Positions 1 through 5,726 of a stretch of 28,282 nt of DNA are shown one piece after another. Location: assembly GCA_900542575.1 (NCBI GenBank), contig UQOE01000022.1, positions 1 through 28,282 on the forward strand, read 5' to 3'. Below the pieces are notes generated by a model, which made no database searches, was not told where the DNA came from, and saw only the letters and a list, made by a program, of their open reading frames with translations. Position 1 is the first letter of the stretch. Every line of letters begins with the position of its first letter. This stretch comes from an uncultured Oscillospiraceae bacterium. GTDB taxonomy: Bacteria; Bacillota; Clostridia; Oscillospirales; Acutalibacteraceae. A program made the position numbers and the translations under genes.

Positions 1-41
1 TGACGCCGCTGGAATTGCGACGTCAGTTTACAGATCAATAA
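1..41 (+). CDS. Possible C-terminal tail of an upstream gene (partial)
   Basis: An open frame enters from the left edge of the window and ends at TAA 39-41, after twelve complete codons (TPLELRRQFTDQ). A short hairpin with a T5 tract starts two bases past the stop, which is the usual spacing for the end of a gene. The tail is too short to identify the protein, and the frame could be open by chance. Confidence 0.3.
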   Translation, partial: TPLELRRQFTDQ

Positions 42-42
42 T

Positions 43-61
43 GCCCTACAGGGGGCTTTTT
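43..61 (+). terminator. Short intrinsic terminator
   Basis: A five-pair stem (43-47 with 52-56, including one G-T pair) closes a four-base loop and is followed by TTTTT at 57-61. It would end transcription of a plus-strand gene left of the window. The stem is short, so strength is uncertain. Confidence 0.45.
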
Positions 62-129
62 ATGCAGTCCGAATAAAATGGTTCGGTCCACTTTCGGAGG
101 CGGTTTTTCTATGCCAGGATGTAAAATTG

Positions 130-160
130 AGCCCCGTTCGAAAAGGCTTCGAGCGGGGCT
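130..160 (-). terminator. Terminator of the zinc-ribbon gene
   Basis: A 13-bp stem (130-142 with 148-160, one G-T pair) with a five-base loop lies seven bases beyond the stop of the minus-strand zinc-ribbon gene. The run after the stem on the minus strand is only moderately T-rich (TCAATTTTAC). Confidence 0.6.
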
Positions 161-167
161 GACATCT

Positions 168-461
168 TTATTTTAATGGAATGGTCTGCTGGTAGGTCAG
201 ATCTTTTGCCTGAACTTCTTTCATCTTCTTCCGTCCGGAAGTGATGATATTGTCAGCCGACTCGCCTGAGACTTTGTAGAGCGCTCCGCAGCGTTTGCAG
301 ATGGCAAACACATCATGGTCATAGTGGAAAAGCGGCACTCCGTCTATGCCAAGTCCGTTATCGGCTTTGAGGACCAGCATTTGGCCGGTCTTTTCACATT
401 TGGGGCAGGTAACCTGGATGGTCTGTCCATATTGTTTAATGGTGTCGACCGTAAACTTCAT
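168..461 (-). CDS. Small zinc-ribbon protein of unknown function
   Basis: This 97-residue protein has two Cys pairs, CPKC at residues 19-22 and CKRC at 55-58, spaced as in a treble-clef or zinc-ribbon fold. That makes a structural Zn(II) site and a nucleic-acid or protein-binding role likely, but I do not recognise the family. The second half is Lys-rich (RKKMKE) with no membrane segment or signal peptide, so it is probably cytoplasmic. The ATG at 461 is preceded on the minus strand by AAGGAG at good spacing and by a near-consensus promoter at 500-528, so it is probably expressed independently of fbp upstream. A terminator follows seven bases after the stop. The product is real by expression signals; its function is open. 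Confidence 0.75.
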   Translation of the reverse strand: MKFTVDTIKQYGQTIQVTCPKCEKTGQMLVLKADNGLGIDGVPLFHYDHDVFAICKRCGALYKVSGESADNIITSGRKKMKEVQAKDLTYQQTIPLK

Positions 462-499
462 GTTGGTACTCCTTTTCTGTGTGACAGTTTCTTAACATC

Positions 500-528
500 A
501 TATTATCCGGATTTCCAAATCCTGTCAA
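500..528 (-). promoter_or_regulatory. Sigma-A promoter of the zinc-ribbon gene
   Basis: Read on the minus strand, TTGACA (523-528) is followed after 17 bases by TAATAT (500-505). Predicted start of transcription is near 493, about 30 bases before the ATG. Confidence 0.75.
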
Positions 529-556
529 CGAACAGGGGAGAGACAGCCGTCTCGAT

Positions 557-2560
557 TTAATCGTTGGCACTGTACTCTGCAATAATTCCATGCCGGTAGG
601 CATAGAGAAGCATTTGAAGATGGTCGATCTCCGCCTGGAGTTTTTTCCCGCGATCCATTTCACTGATCTTCAGACGGTGGTCCAGCTCTTCGGAGACAAT
701 GGTTGCAGAGAGAATATCTTTATTGTTCTTAATGGCATTTTTCTTGCCGTCAAAAGGCTCATGGGCGGACAGACGCATGTAGTGGGAGTTGTAGATCAAA
801 GTATAGCCGGCAATGCCTGTGGTCTTCTGGTAAGCACGGCAGAATCCTCCGTCGATGATAAACAGTCGGCCGTCACCCTTGATGGGGCTTTCACCATTTT
901 TGCTCTTGACCGGGACATGGCCGTTGATAATGTGGCAGTTCGGTCCGTCCAGCCCAAACTCGTGCAGTACAGTCATGCAGCCCTCTTCGGTCTTGGTGAT
1001 CTCATAATAAGGATCTTTTGCCTCTTTCCAGGTGGACTTGTCGTCGATAAGACGGCGCTCAAATGTGGTAATCTTGGAACGTGCAAAAAGGGGAGACCAC
1101 TTACCACACCACAGGTACCACATGAAGTCCTGGCCTTTTTGCCGGGCCTCACTGCCTTCCGGTGAAAAATAGCCCTGTCTGGCGCGCTGCTCGCAGTAAT
1201 CCATAAGAGCGCGGCCTTTGTATGTGACGCCGTCAAAAGTGAATTCTTTAAAGGTGCCGTCCTCGTTCATCGGAACACCGCCGTGCGTCAGGAAATTCCC
1301 GTTATAGACTTTATACATGTTGCCTTTCCGGAAAAGGAAGCGAATGTGGTTCTGCAACTTTTCGCTCTGCTTAAAGGAGCTGACCAGCTCATTCATGACC
1401 TCTTCTTCTTCACTGCTGAGTTTGTAGGGGTCATTGATGTCGACGGTCGGGAAATCTGAGTCACGAAGCAAGTAGGTCTTACCGTCGTTCAGAACAACGG
1501 TTCCTTTGTCGTAGTCAATCTTGTCGAGCAGAAGACGGTCGTCCATCTTGAAGTCCGGATTGCGCTGAACCAGCTGGCCCATAAGCTTGAAGAGAATAAC
1601 CGTGATGGCCTTCGACATGCGGGCAGTCCGAACAAGATCTTTCGGCTTGATGGTGATCTTTTCCTCCTCATCGATAATCCGAGTCGCAAAGCTTGAGAGG
1701 TCGGTCAGACTGTAAGAATCATTTGCAAAGACGGCAAGGGGACGAAGACTAATGCCATAGCCGTTTTCAATAACATGCAGATTGTTATAGAGTATGGAGT
1801 TGGAGAGGACATTGGCAATGCAGATGGGACTGCCGGAAGCGGCACCCATCCAGAGAATGTCGTGATTGCCCCACTGGATATCCACTTTGTGGTGATGCAT
1901 AAGGGCTTCCATTACGATGTCTGCACGGGGACCGCGGTCGAAGATATCTCCGACAATGTGAAGGCGGTCAACAATAAGCCGTTTAATGACGCCGCAGACT
2001 GCAATGATAAAATCGTTGGCTTTCCCGATATCTATGATAGTACTGATAATATTGTCATAATAGTTGCGCTTATTGTGGAGCGTGAAGTCAGTATTCAGCA
2101 GCTCGTCGATAACGTAGGCATACTCTTTCGGAAGTGCCTTACGGACTTTGGAACGGGTATACTTGGAGGAAACAACATGGCAGATTTCGATGAGGTAATT
2201 CAAAGTTCTGCTGTAGAAATTATTGACGTCGTCCACAGTCGGCAGCAGTTCCTCCAGCTTTTCTTCCGGATAATAGATGAGCGTGGCCAGCGTAGCCCGT
2301 TCTTCCTCGGACAGCTCGTCGGAGAACAGCATATCAATTTTTTCACGGATAGCACCGGAAGCACTTCGTAAAATGTGGTTAAACGCTTCATATTCACCAT
2401 GAATGTCCGACATGAAATGTTCGGTCGCCTTAGGCAGATTCATGATGGCATTCAGGTTGATAATTTCTGTTGCAACGGATTGTTCTGTCGGATATTGCTC
2501 TCCAAGCAGACGAAGGTAGTCAAGCTCCGCAGCACTGAAAGAGCGTTCAGTTTCCGTCAT
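557..2560 (-). CDS. fbp: Fructose-1,6-bisphosphatase class III
   Basis: This enzyme hydrolyses fructose 1,6-bisphosphate to fructose 6-phosphate in gluconeogenesis. The 667-residue length is right for the Firmicute class III family, which is unrelated to the E. coli type and uses a calcineurin-like metallophosphatase fold. Visible metal-binding motifs are SDIHGEYEAF (residues 51-60), GDIFDRG (204-210) and WGNHD (230-234); HGG and a late GHVPVKS motif follow in the C-terminal half. The ATG at 2560 has AAGGAGG eight to ten bases upstream on the minus strand. It has its own promoter at 2637-2665, divergent from that of tRNA-Ala. No convincing terminator separates it from the zinc-ribbon gene 95 bases downstream, so read-through is possible. 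The family is allosterically controlled in Bacillus; repeated AAACAGGC boxes around its promoter suggest some transcriptional control too. Confidence 0.96.
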   Translation of the reverse strand: MTETERSFSAAELDYLRLLGEQYPTEQSVATEIINLNAIMNLPKATEHFMSDIHGEYEAFNHILRSASGAIREKIDMLFSDELSEEERATLATLIYYPEEKLEELLPTVDDVNNFYSRTLNYLIEICHVVSSKYTRSKVRKALPKEYAYVIDELLNTDFTLHNKRNYYDNIISTIIDIGKANDFIIAVCGVIKRLIVDRLHIVGDIFDRGPRADIVMEALMHHHKVDIQWGNHDILWMGAASGSPICIANVLSNSILYNNLHVIENGYGISLRPLAVFANDSYSLTDLSSFATRIIDEEEKITIKPKDLVRTARMSKAITVILFKLMGQLVQRNPDFKMDDRLLLDKIDYDKGTVVLNDGKTYLLRDSDFPTVDINDPYKLSSEEEEVMNELVSSFKQSEKLQNHIRFLFRKGNMYKVYNGNFLTHGGVPMNEDGTFKEFTFDGVTYKGRALMDYCEQRARQGYFSPEGSEARQKGQDFMWYLWCGKWSPLFARSKITTFERRLIDDKSTWKEAKDPYYEITKTEEGCMTVLHEFGLDGPNCHIINGHVPVKSKNGESPIKGDGRLFIIDGGFCRAYQKTTGIAGYTLIYNSHYMRLSAHEPFDGKKNAIKNNKDILSATIVSEELDHRLKISEMDRGKKLQAEIDHLQMLLYAYRHGIIAEYSAND

Positions 2561-2636
2561 GTTCCATTTCCTCCTTGAATCTCCAGGTAAACAGGCATTC
2601 TTACATGATTCCCTTTGCCTGTTTTCGTTCGAATTT

Positions 2637-2665
2637 AGTATACATCAAAAAAACAGGCCGAACAA
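2637..2665 (-). promoter_or_regulatory. Sigma-A promoter of fbp
   Basis: On the minus strand TTGTTC (2660-2665) and TATACT (2637-2642) are separated by 17 bases. The start of transcription would be near 2630, giving a leader of about 70 bases that contains a 9-bp inverted repeat (2589-2597 with 2616-2624). Confidence 0.65.
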
Positions 2666-2679
2666 TGGAAGAAAGGGGG

Positions 2680-2708
2680 TTGATTTTCGTGAGCGACTCT
2701 GTTATTAT
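2680..2708 (+). promoter_or_regulatory. Promoter of tRNA-Ala
   Basis: TTGATT (2680-2685) and TATTAT (2703-2708) are 17 bases apart. Transcription would start near 2715, a few bases before the mature 5' end of the tRNA. Confidence 0.7.
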
Positions 2709-2722
2709 AGATGACGTTCCAC

Positions 2723-2798
2723 GGGGGCGTAGCTCAGTTGGGAGAGTGCTTGAATGGCATTCAAGAGGTCGTCGGTTCGATCCCGATCGTCTCCACCA
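2723..2798 (+). tRNA. tRNA-Ala (anticodon GGC)
   Basis: A complete 76-base cloverleaf with encoded CCA (2796-2798). The acceptor stem pairs 2723-2729 with 2788-2794 and contains the G3-U70 wobble that is the main identity element for alanyl-tRNA synthetase. The anticodon stem CTTGA/TCAAG closes the loop ATGGCAT, giving anticodon GGC for GCC/GCU codons. The T arm carries GGTTCGATCC. The gene stands alone with its own promoter and terminator. Confidence 0.97.
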
Positions 2799-2800
2799 GG

Positions 2801-2850
2801 AAAAAAGTCTTGAAATCCTGTTTTGAAAACGGGTTCCAAGACTTTTTCTT
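2801..2850 (+). terminator. Terminator after tRNA-Ala
   Basis: Arms 2802-2812 and 2837-2847 pair perfectly over 11 bp. The 3' arm runs into TTTTT followed by CTTTTTGCTTTTTT, a T-rich tract typical of intrinsic termination. Confidence 0.85.
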
Positions 2851-3054
2851 TTTGCTTTTTTTGAAAAGATTTCTGCATTAAAAAAATGAAGCTGAAACAT
2901 ACTGATTCATTTGATATATCACAGAATCAATATTTTCAACACTTAATATCACAATTTTCAACATTTTAAACATTCCCTTTATCTACGTTAATTTATATAT
3001 TTATTATTTGTTCTATCACATATAGTAATTATTTCATCAAAAGAAATATGCCGT

Positions 3055-3089
3055 AAAAAGTCCGGATGGTTTAACCATCCGGACTTTTT
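3055..3089. terminator. Bidirectional terminator (end of the radical SAM gene)
   Basis: A nearly perfect palindrome with 17-base arms (3055-3071 with 3073-3089). Both arms begin or end in five A or T, so it works in either direction. It lies 19 bases past the stop of the minus-strand radical SAM gene. The roughly 200 AT-rich bases between this and the tRNA terminator contain no gene that I can support. Confidence 0.88.
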
Positions 3090-3107
3090 AGTCATTATTT
3101 AATTTGC

Positions 3108-3956
3108 TCAGCGCTTAAAACTGGTCTTATAGACATATTTTAGCTTCTCACGGGCTATCTCACAGAGCTTGTCGATGATAAGCATATTGGTGGGATATTT
3201 GTCCAGCATTTTATAGGCCGGGAAAAAGCGGGAGATGTGCAGGGGAATTTCCTGGTGATATTTTTGATTCAGGGAGGCAATCCACGCGGAAATCATACGT
3301 ATCGTAGTTTCATTGTCGTTTTCGTTCGGCACGACCAGCGTTGTAATTTCCACATGACAGCTCTGAATGGCCCGCTCAATAAAGCGGATGACAATATTGA
3401 TGTCACCGCCAAGCGTCTTTTTATAGTAATAATAGTCGAATCCTTTGAAGTCGACATTCATGGCATCTATGTAGGGGAGGAGTTCCTCCAGAACATCCAC
3501 TTCCGCGGTCCCGTTTGTAACCAGAACGGTTTTTAGGCCTTTCTGTTTTGCCAGCATAGCGGTGTCTCTTACAAATTCCATACTGATCATCGGCTCATTA
3601 TATGTAAATGCGACGCCAATATTTCCTTTGTCCTGCAGTGAGACGGCGCGTTCCACCACTTCTTCCGGAGTAAAGTGCATCGTGTAGACATCGCCTGGTT
3701 TCGCCTGAGACAGGTTATGATTCTCACAGAATGGACAGGAAAGGTTGCAGCCATAGCTGCCAACAGAGAGAATTTTGCTCCCGGGGCAGAACTGACGCAG
3801 CGGCTTTTTCTCAATAGGGTCCAAAGTAATTGCAGTCAGCTTTCCGTAGTTGTCACAGATGACATGCCCATTTACCATACGTCGACCACGACATGCCCCA
3901 AGTTCTCCCTCGGGCGGAGTACAGTGGCGAAAACAAATGGGACAGCTTTCAGGCAT
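3108..3956 (-). CDS. amrS: AmrS-like radical SAM enzyme (AmmeMemoRadiSam / PflA-like)
   Basis: This 282-residue protein carries the radical SAM signature C70-x3-C74-x2-C77 (CNLSCPFC), which binds the [4Fe-4S] cluster that cleaves S-adenosylmethionine. Before it is an N-terminal Cys-rich segment (MPESCPICFRHC, then GACRGRR) as in the radical SAM member of the AmmeMemoRadiSam system. FTYNEPMIS and VLVTNGT are further family landmarks. The physiological reaction of this family is not settled, and older annotations call it a pyruvate formate-lyase activating enzyme. The partners AMMECR1 and Memo are not in this window. The ATG at 3956 has GAGGAG upstream on the minus strand. A promoter with TATAAT at 4009-4014 and a perfect 14-bp palindrome over the probable start site precede it. 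Confidence 0.85.
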   Translation of the reverse strand: MPESCPICFRHCTPPEGELGACRGRRMVNGHVICDNYGKLTAITLDPIEKKPLRQFCPGSKILSVGSYGCNLSCPFCENHNLSQAKPGDVYTMHFTPEEVVERAVSLQDKGNIGVAFTYNEPMISMEFVRDTAMLAKQKGLKTVLVTNGTAEVDVLEELLPYIDAMNVDFKGFDYYYYKKTLGGDINIVIRFIERAIQSCHVEITTLVVPNENDNETTIRMISAWIASLNQKYHQEIPLHISRFFPAYKMLDKYPTNMLIIDKLCEIAREKLKYVYKTSFKR

Positions 3957-3988
3957 AATTTTGGCTCCTCTAACTCACGTTAAAAATA

Positions 3989-4002
3989 TGACAAATTTGT
4001 CA
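3989..4002. promoter_or_regulatory. 14-bp palindrome, candidate operator
   Basis: TGACAAATTTGTCA is a perfect palindrome. It begins just downstream of the minus-strand TATAAT at 4009-4014, at about +1 to +14 of the predicted amrS transcript. This is where a repressor would block transcription. The regulator is unknown. Confidence 0.5.
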
Positions 4003-4008
4003 GCTTTT

Positions 4009-4014
4009 ATTATA
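4009..4014 (-). promoter_or_regulatory. -10 box of the amrS promoter
   Basis: TATAAT on the minus strand. No good -35 hexamer sits 16-18 bases upstream, so the promoter may be weak or activator-dependent. Confidence 0.5.
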
Positions 4015-4117
4015 TACGATTTGGGTCCCTTTTGTGCGTAAAAATCCTAGGAAACATAAATTTTCCGCTGTAAGGTATCCATGCAAATTTTTGTATAAAT
4101 CAGAAAGTGGGATTCGA

Positions 4118-4825
4118 ATGAACGGAAAACGACCTATTATTGCCATTTCACCTCTGTGGGACGAGGAGAAAAAAAGCATGTGGATGCTGCCTGGTTACTT
4201 CGGCGGTTTGGAGCAGGCGGGCGCAACGCCCATTATGCTTCCCCTGACCGACAATGAGGAGGAACTTCGACAGCTTGCAGATCTGGCGGACGGATTCCTG
4301 ATTCCTGGCGGCCAGGACGTCAATCCTGCCCTCTACGGTGAGGAGCCGCAGGAGAAGACGATTGAGATCTCTCCCATCAAAGACAGCGCAGAGCAGACCT
4401 TCCTTACCTTTATGCTTCAGCAGGACAAACCGGTGCTCGGCATCTGCCGCGGGATTCAGCTGCTCAATGTCAGATACGGCGGAACACTCTATCAGGATCT
4501 TCCGAATGAGATTCATCAGAAGCACCATATGGACCCGCCGTACAATATGTTCTGGCACATGGTCAATCTCATTCCGGACACGCCGATTTCTGATATCATC
4601 GGACGGGATACGCTCGAAGTCAACAGCATTCACCATCAGGCTATTCACGAAGTGGCGCCTTCCATGAAAGTGATGGCGGTCACCGAGCAGAATGTGGTGG
4701 AAGGTATTTACGATCCGAACCACAAATTTGTTCTCGGCATCCAATGGCATCCGGAATATCTCTATGAGAGGGACAAGGAGAGCCGTAAGATTTTTCAGGC
4801 TTTTGTAAACGCCTGCCAAAACTGA
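4118..4825 (+). CDS. Class I glutamine amidotransferase-like hydrolase (peptidase C26, PuuD-like)
   Basis: The 235-residue protein belongs to the gamma-glutamyl-gamma-aminobutyrate hydrolase family, which cleaves gamma-glutamyl bonds with a Cys-His-Glu triad. The nucleophile is C110 in GICRGIQLLN, and the His/Glu pair is H211/E213 in QWHPEY. GGQDVNP (65-71) is another family motif. I chose ATG 4118 because the family begins at RPIIAI; an upstream ATG at 4034 would add 28 residues with no family match. The ribosome site (AAAGTGGGA) is weak. NVRYGG follows the nucleophile segment where many members have NVALGG. It is a monocistronic gene, convergent with the thioesterase gene and sharing its terminator. 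The substrate is not evident, since no putrescine genes are nearby. Confidence 0.88.
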   Translation: MNGKRPIIAISPLWDEEKKSMWMLPGYFGGLEQAGATPIMLPLTDNEEELRQLADLADGFLIPGGQDVNPALYGEEPQEKTIEISPIKDSAEQTFLTFMLQQDKPVLGICRGIQLLNVRYGGTLYQDLPNEIHQKHHMDPPYNMFWHMVNLIPDTPISDIIGRDTLEVNSIHHQAIHEVAPSMKVMAVTEQNVVEGIYDPNHKFVLGIQWHPEYLYERDKESRKIFQAFVNACQN

Positions 4826-4831
4826 AAAAGG

Positions 4832-4864
4832 ACAGCGGCAGGTGAGAAACTCACCTGCCGCTGT
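4832..4864. terminator. Bidirectional terminator
   Basis: A perfect 15-bp stem (4832-4846 with 4850-4864) and AAA loop, placed between two convergent genes. A run of A precedes it and TTGTTT follows it, so it can serve both strands. Confidence 0.9.
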
Positions 4865-4867
4865 TGT

Positions 4868-5590
4868 TTATCTGGCCAGCTGAACCAGTGTGCACAAGGT
4901 ATCTTCCTGATTCGAAATAGAAATCAAATAGCCTGCGTTGATCTCCTGGCACCGCACCACTGCAGAGTCTCCTTCTTTCAGCGGAGCATGGTAGAGAAGA
5001 GTGACGTCAGAAATGCCGGCATTCCAGTAATCCTTCTCGTCAATGCTCTCCAATGCCAAATTTAAATAATAGGTGTTGTGAACATGCCCATTGTAATCCA
5101 GGTCACTGCGGCGAAGAGGAATCCGCAGCTCACGGGCCCAGGTCTCCGGTGCGCGCAGACGCGGCAGGCGCCGCTTATAAAAGCGCTCTTCTTCCGGCTG
5201 ATACATATCATAGAATTTTGTGCCGATGTGGACGGACTGCTGCATCTGCCAGTTATAGATGGAATAGGCTGCTTCCGCTGTTACCAGGCGGGTTCCCTGC
5301 TCATCGGCAAGCTGAAAGGAACGGGTCAGTATCATGGACGGTCCCTTTCCGGTCACCCAGGTAGAAGCGCGAACGGCTTCCCGGTAGACCGGACGCCGAT
5401 GGATGTGAAACTGCCAGGCGAGCTGAATCCAGGCTTCCCCGTCGGCCATGCGGTCATCCATATAGTCTCCGACATATTCGGAGTGATGCGTTCCGAGACT
5501 CTCAAACTGGTAGAGAATGGACATAAGTTTTATCTGCTTGTTTTCCAAATAGTCATTAAACTGAAAACTGCAGGGCTCTTCAAAAATCAT
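4868..5590 (-). CDS. Acyl-ACP thioesterase (FatA/FatB family)
   Basis: This 240-residue cytoplasmic enzyme releases free fatty acids from acyl carrier protein. It has the tandem hot-dog layout of bacterial and plant acyl-ACP thioesterases. In the second hot-dog, DLDYNGHVHN (residues 164-172 region) matches the plant signature DLDxNxHVNN, with N167 and H169 as the probable catalytic pair. The first hot-dog contains WIQLAWQFHI and a TRSF strand. The ATG at 5590 has AAGGATG upstream on the minus strand; a start 48 bases further out has no ribosome site. The promoter is an extended -10 (TGTTATAAT) at 5621-5629. The enzyme could supply fatty acids for lipids or export; the chain-length preference cannot be read here. 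Confidence 0.88.
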   Translation of the reverse strand: MIFEEPCSFQFNDYLENKQIKLMSILYQFESLGTHHSEYVGDYMDDRMADGEAWIQLAWQFHIHRRPVYREAVRASTWVTGKGPSMILTRSFQLADEQGTRLVTAEAAYSIYNWQMQQSVHIGTKFYDMYQPEEERFYKRRLPRLRAPETWARELRIPLRRSDLDYNGHVHNTYYLNLALESIDEKDYWNAGISDVTLLYHAPLKEGDSAVVRCQEINAGYLISISNQEDTLCTLVQLAR

Positions 5591-5620
5591 ATCAGCACAT
5601 CCTTTTCTGTATCTGTTCGA

Positions 5621-5629
5621 ATTATAACA
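5621..5629 (-). promoter_or_regulatory. Extended -10 promoter of the thioesterase gene
   Basis: Minus-strand TGTTATAAT provides the TGn extension plus a perfect -10; no recognisable -35 is present. Confidence 0.6.
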
Positions 5630-5670
5630 TAAAATCAATCAGGGGAATGGCCCGGATTCCGGTGACAGAA

Positions 5671-5699
5671 TTGAATTTGTCCCGGGGCTATAGTAGAAT
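5671..5699 (+). promoter_or_regulatory. Sigma-A promoter of the recJ-rel operon
   Basis: TTGAAT (5671-5676) and TAGAAT (5694-5699) are 17 bases apart, 28 bases before the recJ ATG. It is the only clear promoter before a run of seven genes spaced by 20 bases or less, or overlapping, so it probably drives a transcript of nearly 10 kb. Confidence 0.7.
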
Positions 5700-5726
5700 A
5701 AAACAGTTACAAAAGGAGAGAAATTT

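Noticed and set aside
69..108. Second terminator or riboswitch left of the zinc-ribbon gene
   Set aside because: A six-pair hairpin (69-74 with 81-86) exists, but the T5 at 104-108 is too far from it and no known riboswitch core is seen.
590..1165. 191-codon plus-strand frame opposite fbp
   Set aside because: It lies wholly inside fbp on the other strand, has no ribosome site, and its translation resembles no protein.
1775..2371. 198-codon plus-strand frame opposite fbp
   Set aside because: Shadow of fbp codon usage; fbp motifs are continuous on the minus strand over the whole region.
3989..4002. Assignment of the palindrome to Rex, Fur or CcpA
   Set aside because: It fits none of the consensus sites I know for these regulators closely enough, so I leave the regulator unnamed.
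4148..4819. 223-codon minus-strand frame
   Set aside because: Fully overlapped by the glutamine amidotransferase-like gene, which has catalytic motifs in frame.
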